Shown: piece by piece, positions 32,789 through 44,121 of the stretch
How the letters are laid out: every line of letters starts with the position of its first letter
How positions within the stretch are numbered: position 1 is the stretch's first letter
Source: Craspedostauros australis
Lineage: Eukaryota > Bacillariophyta > Bacillariophyceae > Mastogloiales > Achnanthaceae
Reading direction: 5' to 3'
DNA length: 64,000 nucleotides
Assembly: GCA_026770025.1 (NCBI GenBank)
Contig: JAMXDE010000004.1
Coordinates: 1,860,001-1,924,000 of the forward strand
Position numbers and translations under genes: made by a program
The notes under the pieces: model-generated
Databases searched by the model: none
What the model was told of the DNA's origin: nothing
The model's input: only the letters and a program-made list of their open reading frames with translations

Positions 32789-33582
32789 TGTTGGCAAGTT
32801 CCGCTCACGGTAACCTACGATCGTGGAAGATGGTGTTGGTTGATAGTCGTCTGTTTGCTATTTCATTACTTGGCTACTCCGATCCTCTCGGTGTACGCCG
32901 TTCTCTTGCCCGATGCTCTTGGCGCTTCAATCTGTTTTGTAGATTCAGTCTCCGACTATGAGTCGGTACGCGAGATCCTCTCTCGCTCCTCTCTGTATTC
33001 TCTCTCTCTCTCTCTCTCAACATCGTGTGCTCGTGCTACACGACACTCCGTGTTTGATGCGTGCTCTGCATTCGACACTCCGTTCATTCAGTACTGGCTT
33101 CTACTCCATGAGTACTTACCATTTGAAGTTCACCTTCAGTATCCATGATCTTCATGGGTCATCGCATCTTTGCCTCCTGTTCTGACTTGGAGACAGCTGT
33201 CGACGTGGTGACATGATGACATCCTGTTGACATCAGTAGGCGTCCTTCTGCTCTCCAGATGTCATGTTCCATTGGTGATGCAGTAATCTGTCAGATGATA
33301 TCGTCATCTGAGGTTTAGTTGGGAAGTACCTCGAGATTCTCTTGGTACCATTGATGCATGGACGGACGATCTTCTGATTCTCCCAGAAATCGTTATTTAC
33401 GAATTTCCTCCAGAAATCTTGCCCCTTTTCGTGTGTTCCATTTCCCCTGTAATTCTGACGAATCACAGCATACTATTGACACGAGTGTAGTTATACCGTC
33501 CAAGTGCGTATGAGAGAATAGCGGGTGAACGATGCACATATACACGTACATCTTGACGTATGCTCACATGTACATCTCGACA
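32789..33582 (-). repeat. Copia LTR (3' LTR relative to the element)
   Basis: This 794-bp direct repeat of 39859-40648 differs by about six substitutions and one 4-bp change in a CT microsatellite. Confidence 0.93.
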
Positions 33583-36500
33583 CCCTTCCTGTGTGCATTC
33601 GGTCATTCGAATGTTCTCGATGTGTCAAGGTACGACTTCTCATGTTCGCGTTGTAAGTCGGCCTTGATGTTCTTGGTGAATCCGTCGCTTGTGTTCTGCT
33701 CGGATTTGACGAAAATGATTTCGATGGTTTTGTTGATTACCATGTTCCTCACGTAGTGATGGCGCACGTCGATGTGCCGCGATCGTTGGGATGTTGATGG
33801 GTTCTTGGCGATGAAGATAGCTCCGATGTTGTCCACACGGACCTTGATCGGTGTCTTCACTGGGACGCCCACACTTTCGAGTAGCTGCATGACGAAGAAG
33901 ATTTCCTTTGCCGCTTCGGAAAGGGCAATGTATTCTACTTCGGATGAGCTGAGTGTGACGGCCTTCTGTGCTTTGGATCGCCAAAGGATTGGTACCTTGC
34001 ACAGGTATAGGATGAACCCTCCTATGCTGATTCTTGTGTTCTTGTCTCCTGCATATTCGCTATCGCAGAAGAGTTCCATGTCCCAGCCGTCATCGTCTGG
34101 ACGCGCTGGATGGATCTTCAATCCATAGTCCTTTGTATCAATCACATACTTGATGATCCGATATATCTCCTTCATTGTGGCCTTGGTGGGCCCGATCAAT
34201 ACCTTGGAGAGTTCCCTCACAGGGTTCGCGATATCTGGTCGCGAGTGCTTGATGAGGAAGAGTAGCATACCGACGCCTCGGCGGTATTCGGCATGTTCTT
34301 CCGGTCCGACCTTCTGCAGTCCGTTGTCTTCGGATGGTTGTACGATGATTTGGCCCGGGGTTCCCAGTGTCCCATAGCGTTGCATCTTCTCAACCTTGGT
34401 TCCGAACTCTTCGATGAGGTGTCGGATGAGATGTGGTTGACACAATGTCGCTCTAGTCTTGTCATGGTTCAGTTCGATGTTGCAGCTGAGGTAGTCTCCG
34501 AGTCCGCGCTTGATTGTCACCTTGAACTTGCTGCCTTGGATATCCTTCAGGAATGTCTCCAGTGCCTTGGAGTCTCCGCAACAGAAGCAATCGTCCACGT
34601 AGATGGCCACGATCATGCTTCCTTCGTTCGTCTTCCTGTAGAACAGGCACGGGTCTGCTGCGCTCTGTTCGAAATTGATATTCTTGAGGGTTGATACCAT
34701 CATCTTGAACCATTGCCTGGCGCTCTGCACAAGTCCGTAGATTGGCTTGTGTAGGGTCAGGGCTTCGTCTGGTTGATGATCCATCCTGTTGGGACAGTTC
34801 ATGTAGATCTCCTCGTCGAGGTCTCCATGTAGGAATGCCGTTACAACATCGACGAGTGCGCAGTCCATCTTCTTGATCAGCATGATCACCATCATGACCC
34901 GATAGGTCACGTCATGGATGACGGGTGAGTAATGCTCTTGGAAGTCTACTCCTGCGACTTGTGAATAGCCACATGCAACGAGCCGTGCTCGATGTGTGCC
35001 GTCACGTTTCAGCTTGAAGACCCATTTGCATTTGCAGCATCTGCGGCCGCGTGGGATGGTGTTTCGTTTGATCTTGCTGTACACCTTGCGTGTATCCATG
35101 GAGTCGAACTCCTTCTTGATGGCTGCTCGATATCCCTTTCGATGGATGGGATCTGGGTGATTGAAGGCTCCGTCGAACGTTGTAGGTTCGATGTGCTTCT
35201 CTGGCTCCTTGTTCTCGTCCTGCATCAATAATCCGAGATCGATCGCTGATGTCTCGGTAATGATTGCGTTCATTCCATATACTCCTGTTGTACTATGGTG
35301 GGTGATCTCGATTTCTCCTTCATCCATGATTTCTTCATCATCTGTAGTTTCGTTGTTGGAATCATCGATCATCTCGTCGCTGAGTTCGTCACTCGCCTCG
35401 GCGGATGATGGATCGCTCTCATAGCCTTCTTCCTTTCGACCTTGTTCGTTGAAGTCTGCGAGCTCACGCAGAGCTCTGGGAATACTCTTCCCTGCAGTTG
35501 ACTTGGGATTAGCTTCTCCCTTCCTGCCTCGTGCTTCGTGACGTCGGATCCTCTCCTTTCTAGCTATGTCACGCTTGCTTGGTTTGCTCGGTGGAAGTTT
35601 GGATGGTGTGTCATGTGTAGACCTTGCTGGTGTATTCGGAGGGGTGACACCTGTCTCATCATCGGCTTCGTCGCCGGAGGGTAGGATTTCGTCATCCTCA
35701 TGATTGGATTCGCTCCGATCTTCCTCGTCATTCTGGATTAGTTGAGTCACTACTCCGTCGTCCTCATTATCCTCATCATCGCTGTCTGATAGGATGCAGT
35801 ACCTGTTGCTGTCAGCGAAAGATACTCTCTTCGCTTCCGATGTTTGACGCGTTGCCGTCCTTGGCGTTGCTCCCTTCCGTCCGATGGTTGTGAAGCCGTC
35901 TGCGTCCGTTGTTCCTGTTTCGTTGGATATGTTTGGTGCTGGTGCCCAGCCACGGAACTGTCCGTATGATTGGTTGAGCCACTTGATGTCCCGTGAACAG
36001 ATGAGTGACTTGGTCGATGGTCTGTACATGTTGTAGACCCCTGATGCATGTTGGTGTGCATATCCGATGAACACCATCTCTTCTCCTCTATTCTTGAGTT
36101 TGGCGGTGATCCCGCCGTAGGTAGTCTTCACAACACCCACCTCTCCGAAAGTGCGGAGTGCATCCGCGTGTGGTGGATCGTTGCCGAAGAATTGTCGATG
36201 TGGTGACTCCTTTTGATTCTTCGCTATGGTGATGTTTGCGATGGCGGTGGCAGTGCTAGCAGCTGCTGCCCATAGGCCATGCCTATACTCTTCGTCGAGC
36301 TGTGCTCCGTTGAGCATGGAGCGGATCTTGGTGTAGAGGTACGCGAACTTGCGTTCCACTCTGCCGTTCTGTTGCGGCGTGTTCGATGCCGTGAATTCGA
36401 ATTTCACGTTGAGTCCTGCATCGATGAGAATATCCTGCGTGGATTTGTTCTCTCCGCTGTTGTCACCTCGGAAGATGATCTGTTGGTCACCAGTCTGTGA

Positions 36501-39500
36501 CTTGATCGTTTGGATGAATCGTTTGATGTACCCTGGTTGATCACTTTTGTTCTTGAGAAAGAAACTCCAGCAGGGATCCATGCAGTTGTCCACGATCAGG
36601 GTCCAGTAGCGTTTATCTCCGAAGCTTATGTGTTTAGTGTAACTAATGTCAATGAAGAGCCATTCGCCGCGGCGAGTTGCTCTCGGAATGGTTGCCTTCG
36701 GAATGTTCTTCACTCTTGCGTTCGCGACCGCGCAGTCGCGACATACCGGCATCTCGCCGATAATCTTCCATCCATACTGAGCGGCCGTCCGCTTCATGGC
36801 TTCGAGTGGCGCGTGGCCGAGCATTCGATGCAAGTTCACCGCGCTGATCTCCTTGGATGGGTTCTTGATGATGGCTGTGCAAGCCTTGTCGTCGTTCGTT
36901 GGCATGATGGGATGCATCTGCACTCCCGTGATGAATCCGTTGGCTGTGGGGAAGACTCGGTCGAATACGATCTTTGTTCCGGATCCGTTGATGATGTCCA
37001 TCAGAATGCCGTTGCTACCAAGCTGGTAACCGTTGTACAGAGCCTTGTTCGTGAAGAAAAGGTTCACCGCCATTTTCGGTGTGTACTTCACGTCATCGAG
37101 CCGGATGATGTGGCCAGTGTTGTCTCGTTGCTTGACCTTCAAGCGAATGGATCCCATTTTGGGAGAGTCCAGCTTCATGCTATCTCCCACTTGGACGAAT
37201 GACTTGATGTGTCGCACGTTGAAGAGAGCGGCGTCTGAATTGACGATGTGACACGAAGCTCCACTGTCGGCGAGCCAGGTGTCCTTGTTGACCTTGTCCT
37301 TGTGCTTGGTGCTCAGCTTGTGGAGCTGCTCCACAGCTGCTGCAGCTGTATCGGTCATGAAGTTGTCTTCGTCTTCTTCGTCGACGTGGACTCCATATTC
37401 GTTCCATGGATTCTCGTGATGTTCGTCGTCGGTCTCATCGGATAGCTGCGCGTAGTCCGATGGAGTCGTGTTGCTTCAGTGTGATCCTGTGACTGGATCG
37501 TATGGGTGGACGCGTGATCGCTCTCGCAAGAGTACACGCATACATCCTCCAAGGATGTAGTGCAGATCCGTTTCTGGGATCGTCTCTGTGTTGTTCGCTT
37601 CCAGTATGCGGTTAATGATGATCGCATTGGCAAGGATCTCTTCGATTGATTCGAAGTGCTCGGATAGGATGGATCCCATCATGTTCACCCATATCGGTCT
37701 GAGCACTCCTCGTGCGGTTCCTGAGAACAGTCGCATCCCCGCTTCCATTACGGCGTCAAAGATGAGCTGCTTTTGGATTATCAATGCTGTTGCTGTTGCA
37801 TTTGGGATGGTGCTGTGACGGAGGAGGTAGTCGACGCTGTTGGGATCCTCAATAGGTGGGAAGTCGATGTTCCCTGGGTAGACGACACGCTCGTTTGGGT
37901 TGAAGCTGTCGTCCGGATGATCTTCGGTTTCGTCGCTGTCATCTTCGTCGAAGATGCCCGATCTGTTGTTCCCCGCTGCTGGAGGAGGCGGCGCTGCGCC
38001 GCGGTTTGCCTCGTCGTCTTCATCTATGCCGTCCTCGTCGGCGTCGTCGTCGTCATCGCTCATGGCCTCTTCGATGTCGCTATCGTTGGCCTCGTTGTCC
38101 ATCTCAGCTTCGTCGCCGTATGAACCGATCAGGTCGTTTGCGTTGAAGCAGCATTCGTAGCTCACTTCGCGTCTTGGATCCACCTCGTGGATGATTGGCT
38201 CCTCGCTGAGCCGCTCCGGGATGATCTCATCATCCTGCACTTCGTCGTCATTCCCGACGTATTCGAAGTTATCGAAGAAGGAGTCTTCAATGTAGTCGTC
38301 GGACACCAACATGCAGAGCGGCATGCCCTTTGCCGAGAGTACCATCTCGTGCCCGCTCTTGTCGTGTCCTTCCGTTGCTGTGTTGACCTGTTCGTTGGCC
38401 TTCTTGTTCTCGTTGAACTTCTTCTTTCGGCGCTCCGCCTCGCGGTGTCCGAAGATGCCACAGTAGTTGCACTTCCCGTTGAAGCCGCTTCCTTTGTTGC
38501 GGTTGTTGTTGCGCTTTCCGTTCATCTTGTTGTTGTTGTTGTTTTTCTTGTTGTTCGATTTCTTGCGTTCTGGGCAATCGGCGGATCTGTGACCATACAC
38601 ACCACAGTTGTGGCAGGTCCCCTTGAAGTTACCGGTGCTCGCGAAGCCGGTGTCGTTGTTCTTCGTGTTACTGTCTTGGAAGTCGTCGATGTACGCCTTG
38701 CCTCCTTGATGAGTGGCGTATGCTGTTCGGAGTACTCCTCTGATCGCATTGATGGTGACGAGTTCCGGATTAAACGTGAGTTGATGTTGGAAGTTCACGA
38801 TGTGGGTTCTGTATTCCACGCTCACCGTGCTGAGGATCTGCATGATCATCTCTTCGTCTGTGATCGTGTACTTGACATCGTGGAGACGCGATCGTAGACC
38901 CTCGAGTCACGTGATGTAGATGTCGGGGTCTGAGTCTTTCTTCATCTTTTCGTTGTTGAACTGACGCTTGAGTTTGATCTTCGTTGCTGCGTCGGATGAA
39001 CGGAACTTCTCCGCGAGAACGTTCCACGCTGCGTGTGGATCTCCTTCGGGGTAGTCATCGGAGACGCATTGGTTGATGTACTGGATGGCTTGCTTGCCTT
39101 TTCCCTTCTCTGCGTCCATCATGAGGATCAGATCACTGAAGCAGTCGCATCCCAGCTCGTAGATCTCCTCCATCGCTTCCTTGGCTTCGTCGGTGGCTGC
39201 CGCGATCTCACTCACCGTTGGGATCTTGGTCTTTCCCAACATCACGTCTCTCGTCTTCTGTGCACGAGCGTATGCCTTTGCTTGGGACTCCCATGCGCTG
39301 TAGTCTTCCTGTTCACCGCTGAACATCGGCGCCTTGATACGTCGCTTGTTCATGTTGGCTGATGTCGCCATGTTGGTTCGTTGTTTCGTTGTTGGTGCGC
39401 TCGCGCCCTTGATTTCCGTCGGTTTCTGTGTTGCCGATTCTTCGATTTTCGCTTGTTGTTTCGAGAGGACTGATTTGCTCACAAATTCTCCTCCTGGTGG

Positions 39501-39858
39501 TGTCTCACTTTTACCACTCTGTTTGGCTATGCGAATGCTCTCCGTCACACCAGTCTCCTCTTGCTTGACCGCCTTGAGAATCCTCTTCTCCTCACGGTGT
39601 AGTCTTGCAGACCGTTCTTCTTCGGTCTCGTCGATTGCGCTTGCGTCTGCGCTTGATAGAACAGTAGTCGCTGCTACTTCCTTCTCTTCTCGTGGTGGAG
39701 TCTCACTCGCACCTTCTTTTCTCTTGATAGTCGGGTTGGACAGAGGGATGTCTTTCAATTCCTCTTCCTCGCTCATTCAGCCTGCTGCTCTTGAATGATG
39801 TTCGTCTTCCTCGCACGATACGATTCGCGGGCTCGCCCTGATCTATCGTTTATAAACG

Positions 39859-40648
39859 TGTTGGCAAGTTCCGCTCACGGTAACCTACGATCGTGGAAGA
39901 TGGTGTTGGTTGATAGTCGTCTGTTTGCTATTTCATTACTTGGCTACTCCAATCCTCTCGGTGTACGCCGTTCTCTTGCCCAATGCTCTCAGCGCTTCAA
40001 TCTGTTTTGTAGATTCAGTCTCCGACTATGAGTCGGTACGCGAGATCCTCTCTCGCTCCTCTCTGTATTCTCTCTTTCTCTCTCAACATCGTGTGCTCGT
40101 GCTACACGACACTCCGTGTTTGATGCGTGCTCTGCATTCGACACTCCGTTCATTCAGTACTGGCTTCTACTCCATGAGTACTTACCATTTGAAGTTCACC
40201 TTCAGTATCCATGATCTTCATGGGTCATCGCATCTTTGCCTCCTGTTCTGACTTGGAGACAGCTGTCGACGTGGTGACATGATGACATCCTGTTGACATC
40301 AGTAGGCGTCCTTCTGCTCTCCAGATGTCATGTTCCATTGGTGATGCAGTAATCTGTCAGATGATATCGTCATCTGAGGTTTAGTTGGGAAGTACCTCGA
40401 GATTCTCTTGGTACCATTGATGCATGGACGGACGATCTTCTGATTCTCCCAGAAATCGTTATTTACGAATTTCCTCCAGAAATCTTGCCCCTTTTCGTGT
40501 GTTCCATTTCCCCTGTAATTCTGACGAATCACAGCATACTATTGACACGAGTGTAGTTATACCGTCCAAGTGCGTATGAGAGAATAGCGGGTGAACGATG
40601 CACATATACACGTACATCTTGACGTATACTCACATGTACATCTCGACA
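39859..40648 (-). repeat. Copia LTR (5' LTR relative to the element)
   Basis: This 790-bp direct repeat of 32789-33582 begins TGTTGGCAAG and ends TCTCGACA on the plus strand. Confidence 0.93.
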
Positions 40649-40654
40649 CGGATT

Positions 40655-41280
40655 ATGGGATTAGTGCTATGGTTCTTCCCTGCAGGGAGGATCTCCTGTG
40701 GTGTCCTGAGTGACTGTGTGTACAGGTTGCGTAGCCCAAGTATCATGGGTCTAGATCCCTTGGTTGAGTTCTGTGAGAGACAAAGAGTGTTGATGCGCGT
40801 TGTTGAGGCGCCGTTCCCATGTATTGGCAGTTCGGCAAGGATGGATTTCGGTGACCTGGTTATTGGAACCCTTCTGTTTACTTGACACGGGTCCCAAAGA
40901 TCTGCTTCAATGGTCTGGATCGGTCCCCAAACATGGGTGCGGATGAGGCGTGTATTCGATCGACTGGACTGCAGATGAGTCAGATGGTTCGTAGTGTCTC
41001 TCTCTCAGGCGGTTACTAGTTAGCTCTATTACAAGGTGCAGACTGCAGTGAATGGAGGATGGTGTGTGCTGTGTTGATGGAGGCTGCATTTGAGTAGAAA
41101 GGCGCGTCGCAAGGCACACCAGAACATGAGGACAGCGACACAGCGCAGCGCATCATCAGCCATCGACGCACAGCACAGCGCAGAACATCACAGGGGGCAT
41201 AGACAACATGGGAGGACAGTCACAAGGTGCCTCGTATCGTCCACTCTCGCCCATGTAGGATGGTCACAGTCATTCTATAT
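40655..41280. other. Spacer between copia element and small TIR element copy B
   Basis: About 0.6 kb without a supported gene and without an evident match in unit 2. The plus-strand ORF 40598-40885 starts inside the LTR and is not considered real. Confidence 0.4.
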
Positions 41281-43164
41281 TTTTTTACAAGCTGCAACTA
41301 CAAGCAGCACTGAAACAGGAGGAGCTCGTCAGAGATGCGCAGTGTTTCCGTTGTCCACTTTGTGAGGAGCGGTTTGGCGTCGTGGAATGGATTTGCAATT
41401 CGGGACTCGCAAAGTGTTCCCATTGTTGGGCGCATTCGGTAGAATTGTGGTTAATCTCCGTGGCCCCCAACAGCAAAAACTGGTCGAGAACACCAAACAC
41501 AACACAATGACACGACAATGGAGAAACACAACAACACTCCACAAGCGCCGTCGAACGGCATCATCGGCACTGCAATAACCAGCGGTCCAGTGCAAGATCT
41601 GAGGGAATAGGCGGAACCGCCATGGAAATATTGGTGGATGAGCGAGAGGGGGATGCCATAGTGGTTGATTTGGGACCGTGGCAGGCCCACACGCAAACGA
41701 CACGATTCGGAGGAAAATCCGCTCATTGGATATAGTCTCTGCCTGGAATGCACAGACCATCCCAACGACCATGGATGGGCAAGACGCATCCAAGAGGATA
41801 CAATGAAGATGTACACAAAGTTTGAGGCTTGGGGGTGGCCTGGAAGGTGCCCTACGCAAGAAACAAGTGGAGGGCAGGAGTTTTTTGGTGGGTGGTGGCG
41901 GACACATCACGTGACTTGGGTGGTGATGGGTGCCATCAACAAGTCACCCAGATCACCAAGCCACCCATTCAAGATGTGTTCAGAATTAACTCAGAGATCA
42001 GTGCATGAAGCTCCAGAAAAAGAAAAGGTCTGGAAGAGGCTGCAGCCTGGAATGCACATGAAAGGGTCTTTTTTGGGTGTCACAAAAACTCCATGGTGGC
42101 ATCATCACATGGAGATGTACCTTTGGAGGCATGAACGCCCCACCCATTCTGAACATATCAGTGTGTCGCCAGAGAATGTGGGAACACATGAGGGGCATGT
42201 GGAGGAGCTGCAAGGATTGTATCAACGAGATACTGTTGTTTCCCAGCAGTGGACTCGCCTGGTTTGGACGAGGACGCTGCTTGGCTCTGGTGACAACTAG
42301 CAACTTAGGAATGCATTGTAACTGTGCTGCTAATTGTGAGTGTAATTATGTATGGATGTTGCTTCATTGAGTTGCTTGGCATTCGCGTTGCTATCTGAAG
42401 TTTCTCCTCTTTTGGTTTGAATGTATCGTGCATCCGTGTCATTGGTAGGCGGGACCGTTTGAACCAATCATGCCTCTCTTCCAGGATCCGATTTGAAGTA
42501 GTATACTGTGCGGGGCGGTAGAGCTATGCTTCTGGGATCCTTTTCAGTCTCGGATACGATCGCGTCACATGTCTGGCTCTCGGATACCTTTGAGTCGATC
42601 GATTCGTGTCTTGGATACCAGTTGAGTCCCGTATGTGATTCTCGGATACCATATTATCCCACAGATACGGATCCAAATACGAATGGCATCCGTGTCGGAA
42701 TCAGGTGTTCGAAATTTCTGCGTTTCAGTGCAGGGAGCCTTTGGGATATCCAATGCGCCCAGATTTTTGTCCTTCATGGAGTGGATAGATGGGGGATATG
42801 TGGAGCCAATGTGGTGCTCAGAATATGGAAATGCCAGAATGATGATGATGATGATGATGATGGTGATGATGATCATGGGTGCTGAAGGGAGGGCAGCATG
42901 GTGCCATCGAGAATTTTTTGCACCCACCACCTGACTGACAGCAAGCCAAAACGACATTAAAAATAAAGTTCATACAAATTTAACTTCGATATTCAGAGTA
43001 AGTGATAGCCAAGCGTCCGAATACACTGTCTAGTTTTATCTTTAAATGGTGTGTTGTTGAGATGTAACATCATAAGCAGTAATTTGGATGGTTTGGGGCG
43101 TGCTCTATTTTTGTCGACTTTAACACGACTTGTCACCCACAAAACCCCACAAGTAGCGTTATCG
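41280..43164 (+). mobile_element. Small TIR element, copy B (diverged relative of 20367-21874)
   Basis: It matches copy A in inverted orientation over most of its length. The right end, at 43164, is the same inverted-repeat tip (complement reads CGATAACGCTACTTGTGG). The left end was not found, so 41280 is approximate. Plus-strand frames carry protein segments shared with copy A: YTKFEAWGWPGRCP with SGGQEF near 41.8 kb, VWKRL-x-P-x-M near 42.0 kb, and SFMEWIDGGY near 42.8 kb beside an ATG-repeat microsatellite. A further frame at ~41.3-41.5 kb contains CFRCPLC...CNSG...CSHCW, a possible zinc ribbon. It is absent from unit 2. Confidence 0.6.
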
Positions 43165-43957
43165 CCAACAGGCTCCACGCATTTTCCGGTATCTGGAGGT
43201 CGTACTTTGACACTTAATAGGCGCAGAGTTCCCCTTGACAAACGGACATTGATTGCAGGACTGTTATCTCCCTCTTGCTGCCAAGTTCGCTTCGAAGAAC
43301 ATCACCGCGATCAACTCTTCTCTCACCGTGCACACACTGGTGACCCAGACGTTGGGAGTCATCAACCCGCTCACATAATCATTGTACGTGGATTGCTTCT
43401 CCATGTTCGTCGCAACGCATGGAATCAACCCCATAGTTGGTTCGCAATTTTCATCCTGTTGTTTGTCAACGACACTCAATGTGCCTAACTGTTGGGTGCG
43501 ATTGAACTTTGCGATGAGCGGCGATTGTTGTACGATGGAATGTACGGGAGGCCGGTGCTGGTGTGCTGTTGGTGGCGTGTCGCACTCATGTACAGGAAGG
43601 AAATGTGCGCCTATGGGAGTTCCTCTCCTGGGCGGGCGAGTGTGCATCTGGTGACGAGAATGGACTTTAACGACGCTGTCTCGGGGAGTTGTCGCGATGG
43701 TTTTGCATTTTGCAAAACTGCCATTCATTGGCGGGGCATCTTTTGTCATCGTCCCACGATCTTCAACCACGTCATTGTGATCGGGCCCTTGTGAACAGAA
43801 AGCGGTACGATCGTCACGCAGCTGGGCAACTTCAAAGAGAAGAAGGCTCAATGCCACGCATGCGTGTATCAGTAGTCTCAAGACAATCGACACAATCCAA
43901 ACAACACCAGCATTGGCGTCGCGTCGTTCCCCTCTTGACATTGGTCCTACACACCAT

Positions 43958-44004
43958 ACTCGTATAATACCAAACTCGTATCATACCAAACTCGTATAAT
44001 ACCA
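43958..44004. repeat. Three 16-bp tandem repeats upstream of cyclase copy 1
   Basis: ACTCGTATAATACCA recurs at 43958, 43974 and 43990 (the middle copy is slightly changed), 118-164 bp before the ATG. Unit 2 has one full copy (57444-57458) plus a fragment. Confidence 0.75.
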
Positions 44005-44121
44005 TCCTCGCGCGTTGTTGATCACTTTCTCGCAACCAACGCACGCATCTCCTGTGTCTCCGCAACGACCCATTGCATCCCATTGCATCCCTTTCAGACT
44101 GCAACACCGACATCTGCAGCC

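Larger units (their letters stand above)
32783..40654 (-). mobile_element. Ty1/copia LTR retrotransposon (diatom CoDi-like), nearly whole
   Basis: The element is on the minus strand. LTRs are 32789-33582 and 39859-40648 (TG...CA, ~790 bp, about 99% identical by eye), flanked by a 6-bp repeat CGGATT at 32783-32788 and 40649-40654. A purine-rich tract adjoins the left LTR. Parts in order from the right LTR: gag-like region with CCHC zinc-knuckle sequence (about 37.5-39.8 kb), then protease (DSGASCH), integrase, reverse transcriptase (YVDD) and RNase H (about 33.6-37.4 kb). Integrase before RT places it in Copia. As assembled the coding region has about two interruptions, otherwise it looks whole. 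High LTR identity indicates a recent insertion. It separates the ankyrin and cyclase genes of unit 1 and is absent from unit 2. Confidence 0.93.

Noticed and set aside
43264-43941. 225-codon minus-strand ORF upstream of cyclase copy 1
   Set aside because: The homologous stretch of unit 2 is instead open on the plus strand (56839-57531), so the open frames are not conserved.
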